Under the pieces are notes generated by a model. The model had not been told where the DNA came from and did not search any database. It saw nothing but the letters and a program-made list of their open reading frames with translations. This document shows, one piece after another, positions 47,251-59,259 of a stretch of DNA of 64,000 bases. Numbering within the stretch: the stretch's first letter is position 1; each line of letters begins with the position of its first letter. Source of the DNA: Inonotus obliquus (lineage: Eukaryota; Basidiomycota; Agaricomycetes; Hymenochaetales; Hymenochaetaceae); contig JAJHTX010000001.1 in the NCBI GenBank assembly GCA_032164295.1, positions 1,054,001 to 1,118,000 of the forward strand, given 5' to 3'. A program made the translations under genes and the position numbers.

Positions 47251-48713
47251 TCATTGCGCGAACCTGTGTCGCCATTCTCCACCCTTAAAGCGACCCGAGA
47301 GATCAACTTGAAAGACGTTCCCGGAATCGGGATACCGCTCCTGCCGCGATGGGTCACCCCCAACAGCTCCACAGTGGGCGGTGGTAACGAATAATTGATC
47401 ATTATTAGGTCCTAAAGAGGAGAGAGGGCAAAGGAAGAGATAGAAGAGGTTAGCGGTTGTGTAGTTTCTATTCCGCTTTGCGAGGGAATAGCCTACCTCC
47501 GAAGCAGCACGCGGTAATATTAAGCGCAGTGGGGAAATGCACCTCAAATAGTATTGAGGAACCATCGTGCGAATGACGAACGATCTTTGAGCCTCCCCAT
47601 CTGTTCTCCTAGGTGTCAATCTTAATGGATAGTAAGAGGCATCACGCGTACCGAGCACTCCAAATGCAGCCTTCTAAAACAGCATGATAAGCGATAATTA
47701 ATGATAAGCTTTGTTCGAATTAGTGCGCCAAACTCACCGCTGTCCAAGCACAAGCCATCCGGATAGGTTCCCTCGGGAAGTCCCAGAGCTAACGCGTCAA
47801 TGAAAAGGCGTTTGTTGGATAGTACGCCATCGTTATAGTCATATGCATAGATACGATTGACCAAGGAGTCTGTCAAATACCTAACCATAGAGGCTAAGTA
47901 GGGGCTTCCCTCGCAATGTGACATAAGCTACATACATCGTCTTCTCGTCGGCACTCCAGCCGAGACCATTGCAGTCCTGAGGCGCTGATATAGGGGTATA
48001 TTACGGCAGCAAAAAACACATACTTACTGTGAATGGTCCCGGATCGACGAGAGTTGCCGTGCTAGTGTGCGGGTCGTACCGATAGAGTTGACCAGGCATG
48101 TCCGGGTTTGACGAGCATATCGTCCCGGCAAAGAAACGCCCGTGACTGTCGCACGCTCCGTCATTGAACCTGACGAACCCTTCATAGCCAGGTGGAAGGG
48201 GTTTGTTGACGTAGCTAAGTTTGGGAATAGCAGGATCAATCAAGGCGAAACCCTGGGCGGCAGCGCATGCTAACTGCAGAATTTGAGAAGCAGCTAAATG
48301 TCGAGTAAGAAATAAACGTACACCCTGTCCCTCACGGCGAAGGGCAAGGCACGACACGGACTCTTCGAACTGGTCCACCAACAGTTCGTTGGTGCGTGTA
48401 TTGAAGTGGAAGACCTTAACAGAACCAGTGAGTAAAACGGCCGGACTTCTGGAAGGTAGATGTGTCAATTTGCCTGTTTCTTTACGATATCAACGAAGTG
48501 AAGAACGGCCGTGGTTTCGTCATACAGTGGTCCTGCAGTACAAGGGGGCGTCAGTAAGTTGGCAAGGGAGATCATCAGGACCGCAACGAGCAGCTGTGTC
48601 TGCGCGATGAAGAAGGGGGTGCGGGGGGACCTTGAGGAAATCTTACCTTCCCCCAAGGTACAATTACAGGAAATCAACGGCTCGACGACAGTAATGCAGT
48701 TGTCTGAGGACAT
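47251..48713 (-). CDS. SMP-30/gluconolactonase-type lactonase
   Basis: Six-bladed beta-propeller lactonase family (SMP-30, gluconolactonase); hydrolyses sugar or similar lactones with a divalent metal. From ATG 48713: CNCTLGE|GPLYDETTAVLHFVD holds the metal Glu. Later exons give GFVRFNDGACDSHGRFFAGT, DCNGLGWSADEKTMYLTDS (metal Asn), and TYPDGLCLDSEGCIWSARWG (metal Asp). HFPTALNITACCFGGPNNDQ and VTTAHCGAVGGDP close the propeller, with stop at 47251. The last part needs introns near 47753-47686, 47648-47603 and 47496-47410. The second of these uses an acceptor GAACAG that recreates ARWGGSKIVR. All metal ligands are present, so the enzyme should be active. No signal peptide; probably cytosolic. 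Confidence 0.87.
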
Positions 48714-49069
48714 CGCGCACTTGAGGGAGTGCTGTTATGCAGAGTGCACAGCAGTGCCTTATAAGCTTTTGCCATTGGATCTAGATGGACTTTAGTATTG
48801 CCAGAACCAGGCAGATAGATCGTTGTTCGTCACGTGTAACAGAATGCCGGATCATCATGTTTCAGCAGTAGAGACAGAACTAAGCGGCAAACTTCCAGAT
48901 TAGGGTTCACTTGTAGCCTATAGAAGATACTAGGATCCTCAGGAAGGCTAGCATGCAAGGTTCTCGGAAGGTGATATGCGCCAATATTGATTGGACAACG
49001 CGGAGTGATTATTATTGACCGGAAATACATGAGTTGGGCAAAGAACTAGATTATTTTGCTGGGACATCC
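48714..49069. other. Intergenic gap upstream of the SMP-30 gene
   Basis: Contains the promoter side of the SMP-30 gene and the 3' end of the ACP gene. No gene or repeat is seen. Confidence 0.45.
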
Positions 49070-49675
49070 CTAGTCAGACAAGAACTCATAAAAAGAAGTC
49101 ATACCCGGAGACTCACCGTCCGGAGTTTTGGCGATGTAATCAATGGCTAGAATGAGGAGCACCACGGCATGAGGATGGGAAACTGCCAAGCAACTAACTG
49201 CGCGGACTGACCTTGCTGAACTGTCTTGATTTCATCGGCTTCAGCGTCAGGAATTTCAATGCCGAATTCCTTCATGATCGTCGACATGATTAGCTTGTAA
49301 AATGGGATTCACACGACTTTAGTCATACCTCTTCAACAGCCATTACAACTTCGACCGCGTCCAAGCTATCCAAACCAAGGTCTTCCGCAAAAGCAGCCGT
49401 TTCAGTCACCTGTTAAGTGGTATCGCCTGCTCAGAAATAGGATTAAACCATAGCAGCGGGGCGCGGAATCTGACCTTTGATGGATTAACCTTCTCAAACG
49501 ACTTGACCACGTCGAAAATTCGCGCCTGAATGTCCGGTTTTGATAGTCCAGCCGATTCAGAATACCACGCGCGCTGCAATGAAAAAGTCTGGCGCATGAG
49601 CATCGCATTGCGCGGGACAGTGACCGCGACGAGCGGCCGCGATGCGCAACGGAGGGCAGCACGGAGGAATGACAT
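49070..49675 (-). CDS. ACP1: Mitochondrial acyl carrier protein
   Basis: Carries acyl chains for mitochondrial fatty-acid and lipoate synthesis and acts as a complex I / Fe-S assembly subunit. ATG 49675 begins MSFLRAALRCASRPLVAVTV, an Arg/Ala-rich mitochondrial leader. The mature part starts near SAGLSKPDIQARIFDVVKSF. Splicing gives TETAAFAEDLGLDSLDAVEV, where the Ser of DSL receives 4'-phosphopantetheine, then VMAVEEEFGIEIPDAEADEI and KTVQQAIDYIAKTPDG. The last codons are less sure: reading straight on ends at 49070, while a further GT-AG intron would change only the final residues. Three introns. Head-to-head with bL17m. Confidence 0.92.
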
Positions 49676-49897
49676 GGTTTTCTGGTGACAAGTGTGTTTT
49701 GCGCGTCACCATTTTTCTCTGGAGGTCACGATATTCCTCGGCAATTTCCGCTCTCGTTTTTCTTCAATTGCCCCGGCGGACGGATGAACGTCTTCAATCA
49801 GGTCGTCCAGCTCTTCACAGCTTAGTTCTCTCAGTCTCAGCAGGCACTACTAACTTCCGCTCTCGTGGCTCTACACCAAGTACCCGATTCATAAGCC

Positions 49898-50993
49898 ATG
49901 AAGCATGGCGTAGCTTTTAGGAAACTTTCAAGGACTTCATCCCACAGGATGCTCATGCTTCGGTATGAAATGACACGTTGCTTCTTGTTGTAGCGCTCTA
50001 ATTCCGCGTAGGAACATGGTCACATCTCTCATAGAGCATGAGCAGATTAAAACTACGCTTCCGAAGGCTAAAGAGGCCGCGAGACTTGCGGAAAAGGTAT
50101 CGATGTCCCAATCTCAGAAAGTATTACTTCCCTAATGGTATTTCCGATAGCTCATTACTCTGGGCAAAAAGGGCGACCTACCTGCCGCCAGAAAGGCACA
50201 AGGTTTCTTGCTAAAGCATACGCTCATCCCGAAAGTATTTGGCGCTCTTGCACATCGATACGCGAACCGTCCTGGCGGCTATACACGCATCCACAAGTTC
50301 GGGAATCGGAAAGGTGACAACGCGCCACATGCGGTTCTTGAGCTCGTCGACAACCCGCGTGACTTGAAATTTGAGATGACCGCTCGGGCTGTCGGTTGGG
50401 AACTTATGGGCAATGCGCTCTCGCGAGGATCCGAACATATCGTTGCGCGAGGTGTTGGAGGTATTGAACGGGCCATTACGTTTGAGAAGGACACCACGAA
50501 GCCTGGAGCTTTGCACGAGGGCCTAGGTGGTAGATTACGGCGGATCACTCAGGGTAATCTGAAAAAGGTGCTCAAGTATAGGCCAAGTAATGGGGTGAAG
50601 GTCTTGAGCGAAAAAGTCAACGAACATATTGTATGCATTGCTTCGTCTCAATCGTATCCTCATTTTGATGAATTTCTTCCCCGATAGCAACGCTTGATTA
50701 CGGAACCATTAATGCATCCCAAAGTCCGCGAGGAAGTTGGGACGATTACTAGCATCACGGAAGAACATCGCGCTAAACTGGCTGCAGCTTTCGAAGAAGG
50801 TCGCCGGATAAAGCTCCGTGCAGGTGATCGATTACCCGCGTCAGACAGGAGTGCAGCATCTTTGGCATATGGTGCACTGAACAGACGACGTAATCCTGGA
50901 CTTGGTCTGCCTGGATCAGGGTGGTTTGAACGGGAACGTGCAAAGTTGAGAGAGCGAGAACGTGGAAGAGTAAGCGCAAAGGCTAGTGCTTAG
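49898..50993 (+). CDS. MRPL8: Mitochondrial large-subunit ribosomal protein bL17m
   Basis: Mitoribosomal large-subunit protein near the exit tunnel. ATG 49898 begins MKHGVAFRKLSRTSSHRMLM, the bL17 start with its conserved His/Lys/Arg pattern. After the first intron come NMVTSLIEHEQIKTTLPKAK and EAARLAEK, then LITLGKKGDLPAARKAQGFL and the bL17 core RPGGYTRIHKFGNRKGDNAP. The fungal C-terminal extension runs through GGRLRRITQGNLKKVLKYRP and a second domain to 50993. About three introns. The ATG lies about 220 bp from the ACP start on the opposite strand. Confidence 0.92.
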
Positions 50994-51303
50994 CATTCTT
51001 GTGCGTAGCCAGCTAGTAGTATTTACGCGCACCGTGAACCATGGTCATATTTTCAGGGGTCTTGAATCTGATTTTCGAGGTTGGGAAGTGGAATTAAGTA
51101 AATTGCAAAAGTAGTAACGCCGATCGACTGATTCAGCAGATCGCCGGCTCCTTCATCTCATCCTCTCATGACGTTCGCTATGATCACAATGCGCCCCCGC
51201 CGTCGACTATATAACACGTTTTGCGACGAACTATGGAGCACTCAACTCAACTCCTATCACCATCGTCCCCATATCAATTAAGTAGCAATTTCGCGTAAGA
51301 ACG
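50994..51303. other. Short intergenic promoter region of the zinc ADH
   Basis: Holds the upstream region of the zinc ADH gene. A TATATAA box lies at 51208-51214, about 90 nt upstream of ATG 51304; no other element is assigned. Confidence 0.5.
51208..51214 (+). promoter_or_regulatory. TATA box of the zinc ADH gene
   Basis: TATATAA in a GC-rich neighbourhood, 90 nt before ATG 51304. A CA-rich leader with ACTCAACTCAACTCC follows, typical of a fungal 5' UTR. Confidence 0.5.
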
Positions 51304-53167
51304 ATGCAGGCAGTAGCAAATGCCGTGCAAAATGTACGTCCTTCCGCATCATACCTGAAAGCATCTATTCACTTTCTCTTTGATACTCGCTGGAAGCACA
51401 TGGGACCAGTTCCGACTGATTTGTCCCATCAGTACAAGACCCGCGTAGATGTAAACGGGTCGCAAATGACCATGAAAGCTCTGGCTTGGATGGGAACCAG
51501 ACAGGTGGCTCTGATTGACGCACCGGCACCAGATGTCACAGACCCTGACGATGTGATTGTGGCCGTTACCGGAACGACGATATGTGGATCAGATCTTCAC
51601 CTCTTTAACGGGGAAATTATGACCTTGCAGAAAGGGGACATACTTGGCCACGAGGTACTCTAGGACACTAATGACACTTTTCCTATCCGTTAATATTCTT
51701 CTCTCAATCCGTTAGTTTATGGGGAAAGTGGATAAAGTCGGCCCAAACGTCAAGAAACTCAAGCCTGGTGATCGCGTTGTTGCTTCATTCCAGATTGCTT
51801 GCGGGAAATGTGAATACTGCCAACAGAAGCTTTCCTCTTTCTGCGATCGCACAAACAACTCCTCGTACGTCTTCCCGCTCAATCATCTCATGCACACTGT
51901 CATAAACTCCGTGCTCCGTCTAGACTTATGAACTCCTTGTAGTAAGCAAATGCATTGATGACCCATCGGTGAATAGCCTCATCAAACACCTGTAACTTAG
52001 TGGAGGGCGCGATGCAGGTTTCTTTGGGTACTCGCATCTGACTGGTGGCTTTGCTGGCGGTCAGGCAGAATATGTCCGCGTGCCTTTTGGGGAAGTTAAT
52101 CTACTTCCTATTCCGGACCAAGTAAGCGACGAGCAAGCACTTTATCTAAGCGATATTCTCCCTACATCCTTCCATGCGGTGGTAGATACTGGAGTGAAAG
52201 AAGGTGACGTAGTCGGAGTTTGGGTGGGTTATCAACTTTGGTTCTCATTCGGTCGCTGAGAAAAATAATTGGATCCATGCCTACAGGGCCTTGGACCGAT
52301 TGGTCAGTATGTTGCCCAATGGGCGAAACTGATGGGGGCAAAACGCGTGATAGGCATCGACCGTGTTCCTGAGCGGCTTGCGTTCGCTGCGGATAAATCA
52401 GGTGTTGAACCACTCAATTTCGCCGAGCACAAGGACGTTGTCAAGCGACTCCAAGAGCTTGTACCCGGTGGCCTTGATGTTGCTATTGACTGCGGTAAGA
52501 GGTTACAGGTATCCTTCCCAAACGCATGCCTTTAATTCACTATTGCCCTCAGGTACCTTCCACGAACCAAAGTCAATCACTCACAAAGTCCAGAAGAGTC
52601 TGATGCTAGAGACTGATGTCCCGGAGTAAGTTCTCTATGTATCTTCAAGAATCTTCTCTTACCTCCGCCTTACTGACAGGACCGTCAATGAGATGATTAT
52701 GAGCGTCCGAAAAATGGGACGCTGCGGTATCATTGCAGCATAGTAGGCATCTTAGCTCGCTTTATGGGCCAATCTATTTATCGCTCACTGTACCCTCAGT
52801 GCCGGATATACGAATGCATTCAATATCGGTGCTTTGATGGAGAAAGGCGTCCGGTTCATTGGAAATGGTCAAGCGCCTGTCCACTTGCATTGGGAAACGA
52901 TTCTCAACGACTACATACTTACGGGAAAGTTTGATCCCACGTTGTATGTCCCTTCTACCGCTGCACACGACACGATTAATAACACCCTCTTTCTTGTCTC
53001 CCAGCATCCTGACTCACCGTGTACCGCTTGAAGATATGGTTGAACTCTATCATGCTTTTGATGAACGCCGGTCTGGTGTTTTGAAGGTCTTCGTAGAGAC
53101 CCGCTTCTCGCCACCGCCGTCGCGTGGTTGTCCCAAGACTAGTCGAGTCAAAGACTGGAGCACCTGA
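51304..53167 (+). CDS. Zinc-dependent alcohol dehydrogenase, formaldehyde-dehydrogenase-like
   Basis: Medium-chain NAD(P) zinc dehydrogenase of the glutathione-independent formaldehyde-dehydrogenase-like group. Motifs: VTGTTICGSDLHLFNGEI with the catalytic-zinc Cys, ILGHEFMGKVDKVGPNVKKL (second ligand His/Glu), structural-zinc IACGKCEYCQQKLSSFCD, and the cofactor loop GLGPIGQYVAQWAKLMGAKR with Asp after it (IGIDRVPERL). The tail is GVRFIGNGQAPVHLHWETIL and EDMVELYHAFDERRSGVLKV. Introns include about 51657-51718, 51867-52001, and one near 52932-53006, where FDPT joins ILTHRVPLEDM. The start is uncertain: ATG 51304 with an intron, or the Met of MTMKALAWMG at about 51466. No targeting signal; probably cytosolic detoxification. 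Confidence 0.88.
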
Positions 53168-54285
53168 ACGGGTACATTGTTTAAGTTGAAGTAGGTTGAG
53201 GCAGCCGTTGTCGTGTTTATCACGTCGGACACAGAATAATTGAACGAAAAAAAACTCGTGTAGTGAAAATGTCGCGCAAGTAAGTGGGGTTGGGAAATAC
53301 AGTGCGCTTGGAGCCGATTCTCACTTCCATCGTGCCTGCATATTACTTCCTCTCGACATAAATAGATTGTTATACATGAAGAGTTGTCAGTACTCCTGAT
53401 GCTTTGCCTTAAGGGATGGAAGAAATTTCGGACGATAGGAGAAACCTAGTAGGTTATGCGCTCTATTGTCTTTGCTGTGCATGGATAGTGCCAATGCAAC
53501 GCGTAAACAATGCGGATGCCTCGTGGCAATGAGGTAGTTGAATCGAGAAATACATTCGCGTCAGCTTGAAAGTTCCTGTCGATGACATTTAGATTAGGAG
53601 TGTCCCTGATGATGGGGTGGCCGTCACGCCCTTAAGTTCGTCAACACGCACGGGACATGCGGCTCATCTGTCCTTCTTCAACTCGCTCAGCTCTCCCACT
53701 CAATCGAAGTATGACCGACAACTTTGCCACACAGTCCAAAATCCGAGGCCTGAACGGCATAAATAGGGAAAAGAGTTGCATCTGCATTCATTCACATGCG
53801 GACAAAGCACGGCAGTTGACCAATACCATTAGTTTAGAAACTCAGAACTCCAAGAAGAAAGGTCCAAGCAAGGTCAGTTGGGTTGGGCTTCGCCCTTCTT
53901 TCTCCCAGCAGCTGCCCTTTCGCAGTTTGCATGGGGTATCATCCGATGCCGATCGGACCTGACTGACAATGCTCGCAGATACTGCTCTGTCCGTCTTGCT
54001 CCTACGCGAGATTGTTGCACGGATCGATGAACTATTCGTCTCTCCAGAAAGTCAAAATATATACGGTGGAAACGAAAGCACTAAACGGCTGTAGGGGTGG
54101 CAATAAAGACTGTGCAGGGAAAACGAAGGCGGGTTTGTTGATTTGCCGGGCCATGCGTTATCGGGACGGGGGTATCATGAGGGTATAGAGCTCTGGAATC
54201 CACGCCCAGGTCAATTTCGTTGTAACTTTACACTTTATTTCATTTCATATATCACTGACCTCTTTGACACGTTGCTAATAGGACA
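53168..54285. other. Intergenic region without a supported gene
   Basis: Contains short frames only, such as 53657-53962 on plus, with no recognisable motif. No tRNA or repeat array is seen. Confidence 0.45.
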
Positions 54286-54739
54286 TCAGGGGTCACTATA
54301 ATCGAATAAGCAGAATCGCGTTTCTCGGAAATGACGGTCGACGGTGATGCCGTTCACTGGAGTCCGCGCGCGTGCTGATACATACTGCGGGGGCCAGGGA
54401 GATGACCCGGGTAAAAAAAGCTGCGAAAGACCGCAAACGACGTCTCTCCAAGCTCGTGCTCTATTACTCAGACAATCGGTGGTTAGTTACATATTTTTCG
54501 CGTTGATACAGAGATATATTGTATACTGACGTTACGTTTACGACTTTAGATTTTGTCTTGAGAGTATACTTGTACGTGTCGCCAGCGTCTAGTACAAGTG
54601 TAATGGTCTCTCCTGGATGTAAGAGGATGATCCTATTCGAGGGACGACCATAGTCTCGTAGTAATTGGACGGTTGCAGAATCATGAGTGTCGTTTGTAAA
54701 ATCGAGGATGACTTCATACGATTGAGAGACGGAGGGCAT
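54286..54739 (-). CDS. Small conserved basidiomycete protein of unknown function
   Basis: About 130 residues, from ATG 54739: MPSVSQSYEVILDFTNDTHD, then LRDYGRPSNRIILLHPGETI and TLVLDAGDTYKYTLKTKSKV. An intron with a GTCAGT donor (about 54529-54464) joins VVNVT to ARAWRDVVCGLSQLFL, and the frame closes at 54286. Alternating beta-like strands followed by a W/C-containing segment match, from memory, a small protein family of unknown role in Agaricomycetes. Without the intron the frame would stop at 54464 and lose the ARAWRD segment, so splicing is preferred. The length of the C-terminal tail after LFLPG is less certain. Confidence 0.65.
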
Positions 54740-55789
54740 TGTAAGTGCGCTATGCTCGAGAAAGAAGATGTAAGTCTCGGCGATGTGAGAGGAGAGGAGT
54801 ATGAGAAGTAGTGAAATGAATATAGTTCAGCAGGTGTCAGTCCGGACTTTGAGAAGCAGCACACGGCCCGACTAGGCTCGAAGAGGAAGCAGGCAAAGAT
54901 AGAGAGAGGACGATTTATAGAGACATGGGCAGAGGAGGGCACCCAAAGGTGGCCTGTAGAGAGAGATGCAAAGTGCTACTGTGCACACGTTTTGACCAAG
55001 TTACTGTACTATTGTCGCGTAGGAGGTGATGAGTCGTGACTAAAAGTGACGGCTGTATGGGAAAACTCGCAGTCTATTGTTCTGCGGTGATCAACGCTAG
55101 GCAAGCCGCAACCGCCGGAGTCCGCTAGGCCTCTTCGCATAGCCGAGTCGTTTCAGCTCACAGCATCCGTTGTTTGCACAAGGAGGTCCCTATAATTTTC
55201 AACAAGGAGAAATTATCTTGTACTCACCATCCCATAAAAGGAAGGTCGTTCCGAGTCAGATAGCTCTGTCTGAGGCACTTTGGCACAGTGGCACATATGA
55301 CTTTGAGTTTTTTCGATATATAGCTCTTCCAGTCCATTGTGTCTGTATATTGCACCCGAATCTCTTCGACTCTTTTGTTGCATTTGCTTCACGAAAACGA
55401 ACAGAGGTCAGACGACCATTGTCCTAAGTTGGGCTGTACACCATCCCGATCCGTCACGCTCAATCTCACGTCGAGGACAGACCGAAGATAAGCGTCGTAT
55501 TGTTGTCCGTTTCGTTGTCCATTTGCTTGTCTAAGTTGGTTTACAACATTTTGCATCCGCTGGTGATGGATTTTGATTCGTGTCGTTCGAATGGCCAGAA
55601 TAGCTGTTTCTCATGTGGACACAATGATGGAACGCGGGGCTCATCCAGATCAGATCATCATGTGATGATGTATGATATGCAGTAACTTGACCGACACGCG
55701 TTCTATCTACTTCGACGAAACGACGACGACGACTCTGATATCCGTAGCGGCGAACGTGCGACCTTTTCCATCATGACACATGCTTCGAA
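54740..55789. other. Intergenic region upstream of the AIM6-like gene
   Basis: Only short frames (such as 55170-55427 on plus), none recognisable. Confidence 0.45.
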
Positions 55790-57154
55790 ATGAGACCCCT
55801 TTGGCTATATATTTTGGGCATCTCGCTACACACATTTGCTCTTTGGCCCCTGTTGTCCGCCATGAGATCTCGTATCTCTGCCTCACTCGGCTACCTCGCT
55901 ACCTTGTTCTTATCCGGCAGCATTTGCCATGCAAGACCGGGAATCGAATCACAGATCGCGTTTTTAGAGTCGATCAATTCTTCATTCTTACAGGTCAGTG
56001 ATTGGTCCCTGGCCCCTATTGTCTATACTCAATTCACGAACACGCGATCGGTTGGCAGTATCCAACTGATTTTACACAGAACATCGTGGTAAGCTTTCAA
56101 TTCGAATGCTATTATACGTACAACTGACTCAATACCTCCTTGCAGCCGAAGCCGATTCACTCTCATAATGACTGTCAGGTCGATTCTTTATGACTCTCGA
56201 TTATCAAATTGAAGGGAACATTGCAGATTGGAGAGATGTGCCACTTCTAACGGCATTAAGCTTTGGAGTGGCGAGTGTTGAGGCGGACGTGTGGCTTATC
56301 AACGGGACGTTATTTGTAAGAGTTCACTTCGATTCATTTGAAGCTTGCATGTGTGTTAATCTCACGCGCAAGGTAGGTCATGAGCTGGCAGCCCTGACCG
56401 ACGGCCGTACTTTCGATTCTCTTTACGTAGAGCCCCTCGTGCAGATAATCGAGAAACAGAATCCCCAAAGCAAATTCACCGTCAACCAAACTAACATCAA
56501 GTAAGCATTTTTCCTCGATGAATCGATTTAATTTGATCTGCTTATCACTTTTCTAGCGGCGTGTTTGACATGGCTGGTGAAGTACCACTCCAGCTTCTTG
56601 TTGATATCAAGACGGACGGCGTCGAGTACGTACAACTTCTGTGGAGAACAATCCTCAGGTTCTTTACACCCTTGCATCTTTGTAGAGCCTTACCTGTAAT
56701 CCTTGATGCTCTTGAGCCACTCCGATCGCGTGGTTTCTTGACAACAGCTAGCGGCGGCACGTTTTCGTTGAGACCAATAGTAGTTGTTGGTACGGGAAAC
56801 TCGCCCTTGGAGCAGGTTAAAGCCCTCGAACCACGCGATTATTTCTTCGATGCGCCCCTTGAACAGCTTGGAAACTCGACAATAAACACAGATTGGAACA
56901 TTACACTCTCCCCAGTCGCGAGTACAGACTATTCCGCGGTGATTGGTTGGAACGGTATTGGAAACATTAGCGATGAACAACGTTCGAGGATCGTGTCTCT
57001 GGTAAACGATGCACATTCCAGAGGTATTAGAGCACGGTTTTGGGACACGCCCGGTTGGCCCATAATTGCGAGGGATAACGTTTGGCGAGAGTTGCTGAAT
57101 GCGGGATCAGATTGGTTGAATGCGGATGATCTTGAAGCTGCTTCCAAGTTCTAA
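55790..57154 (+). CDS. AIM6: AIM6-like protein (PLC-like phosphodiesterase fold)
   Basis: Member of the altered-inheritance-of-mitochondria 6 family, with a TIM-barrel phosphodiesterase fold and no settled substrate. ATG 55790 begins with a hydrophobic N-terminal anchor (LATLFLSGSICHA near its end). Splicing gives LQYPTDFTQNIVPKPIHSHN and D|YWRDVPLLTALSFGVASVEA; the intron splits the Tyr codon after the catalytic-looking HSHND. Then come EADVWLINGTLFVGHELAAL, VFDMAGEVPLQLLVDIKTDG, FLTTASGGTFSLRPIVVVGT, RDYFFDAPLEQL, STDYSAVIGWNGIG, ARFWDTPGWPI and LNADDLEAASKF. The H-x-H-N-D and E-x-D sites are kept. About six introns. The N-terminal segment suggests membrane association. Confidence 0.88.
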
Positions 57155-59259
57155 TTCGGGTAAGCTCGGCTAAACTACTGCTTCATGTGCTTCATTGTTC
57201 TTATAATATTCTGTTCCCAGGTATATTGGCGGAAACTGGAAGATTGATTTGTAACTGTCACTTCGTCGATCTCTATTCAGAAATCAGACAGACTTTTGCG
57301 AAACAAGGCAAGTGTTGATGAATTAGACGTTTTATCTTCTTGAGAATGGATCTCAAGTGGATAGAAGACGAAGCTCAGAAGGTGCACGTACGAATGTATG
57401 CGTACGGCATGTTTTCGAATTCTTCGCCGCCTCACAGTTTAGGATGTAGTCAATCCAAACGCCGACCGAACAGACGGTGTAATAGCTCTTGCCACCAAAT
57501 CCTACTTCTGGAAGATGGAGGATCTCGAACCAAGCTTCTGGATATAAATGAAAAGACTCGCGGTTATACACTTCATTGTCGGCATCTTCTGGTGTTACTC
57601 GCATTAGTGATAGGATGCTTACTTCCTGGTGGCGTTCACGTGGAGTAGACGGTCCACTTGTAATCAATTATCGGCAAGACCTCTCACAAGATGAACCCAG
57701 ATGTTAATTCTTGCTTGTACGAGGGATAGACATTCATCGTTTGCTTCGCCTCGGAAATGACCAAGTGTGCCCCGGGCGCTGGATTGAACAGACCTTGCCT
57801 CATCGTGAGGAACCGGAAATGACATTAGGTGCTTATCATCTACAAGGATTAATGGGCTAACGCACTTTCTGGTGGAGCACATGTCAGTAATCCACCTTCT
57901 CTTGAGCGCACTGATTTGACTAACACCTTGAGATGGGCTCCCATGACTTCTCATGATGCTCCAAAAACTTCTCCCGAATGTTCGGGAGCGACAAAGCCAA
58001 GAGAATCAACATAGTCGTGTTGAACATTTCCCAATAGGTCGGGAATCGGATTCTCAGAACGCGAAATTAATGAAGGCACTCAATAAAGATGCGGCTCCTG
58101 TTTTATCCAGTCGCGATTCGCGGGAAACTACTCGATGTCTCTTTTCTATGGAGAACATATCGATATGAGCATCTCGTCCAGGACTCCGAATGATTTCTTA
58201 GCCACGGGTAATCCGTGAATCCATGCTGGAAATAATCCATGAAACGAAAACGAGAACGCCTTACGCTGAAAAAGCTCCGCGGGCGGCTCCTTCTAACGTG
58301 GAGTGGAAAAAGATTGATGACTTCGTCTCATCCCCAATTTCCCATGCAAAGTGAATTAACCTAGAGCGCTACAAACGGTTCCGTTCCTTTGACTGTTGAT
58401 CCAATTCAAATTCTGCCAAAAAGGGTGGAGTGGTTGAATACAGTATAGTTTGGGGAGAATGCCTTTCATGGCCAACGAGATTCTAGGCTCTCAGCTCTCA
58501 AATGATCAATGTACGTCGTGTTCCACTAGCATTGTACTTGGATTTTTCCTGATGACCTGGTGTTTGGCTACAGGCATAGTAAAATTTCAAGGTGCGATCC
58601 TCTCTACATATTTAGAAGAGAGTCGGCATCGATAAGAACGGGGTCAGCGCGGAAATACTACCGGCAGGAAAGTCAAAGTGACAAAGTCCATCTGAAGTTC
58701 ATTCATACTCTATTCATTATGCGTTTCTCACGAGTGGCACATAGCTAGGAACTGGGCAAAAGATGCCCTAATGCGGATCGAGTTGCGAAAGTTCCAATGA
58801 GGATAACAGACAACAGACAGTATAAGGTGGATCGTGAGCAATTTGCGCCGAAGGCGGGTCTGATCTACCCCGGATTTACGGGCGTTGATCTAGGGTTTTG
58901 GGTACAATATTCTGAGTTGTCTTATTAGTATCCCCGGATATGAACTCGCCTGACTGTGGTAGTATAAGATTAGTTCACAAGTTCAACCTAGGTTGACCCA
59001 TTCATTTCCTCGTTAATTCATACTAGACACGGCATGATAGAAAATTTATAAAGACACGAGTTCACCCTGTTACTCCCCTCATGTAACAATCGGTTAGGAT
59101 GATGAGAGGAAGCAAGTTATTGTCAGTACGGTCCGATGTTCCAGTGCTAAACAAGCAAGATACTTATCGAAACAAAGTGCAGATCATCCAGATAGATCAC
59201 GACCAAAGAAGACTCGGATAGATCCGTACCATTTACCCATACGAAAGCCGTGGTCGTGA
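57155..59259. other. Region without a supported gene, upstream of the FunK1 relic
   Basis: Many short frames, none with a motif. One perfect inverted repeat, CTCCCGAA-TG-TTCGGGAG, lies at about 57971-57988. The texture looks like decayed coding sequence (for example a plus frame near 58185-58340 containing YAEKAPRAAPSNVEWKKIDD), but I cannot assign it. Confidence 0.4.
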
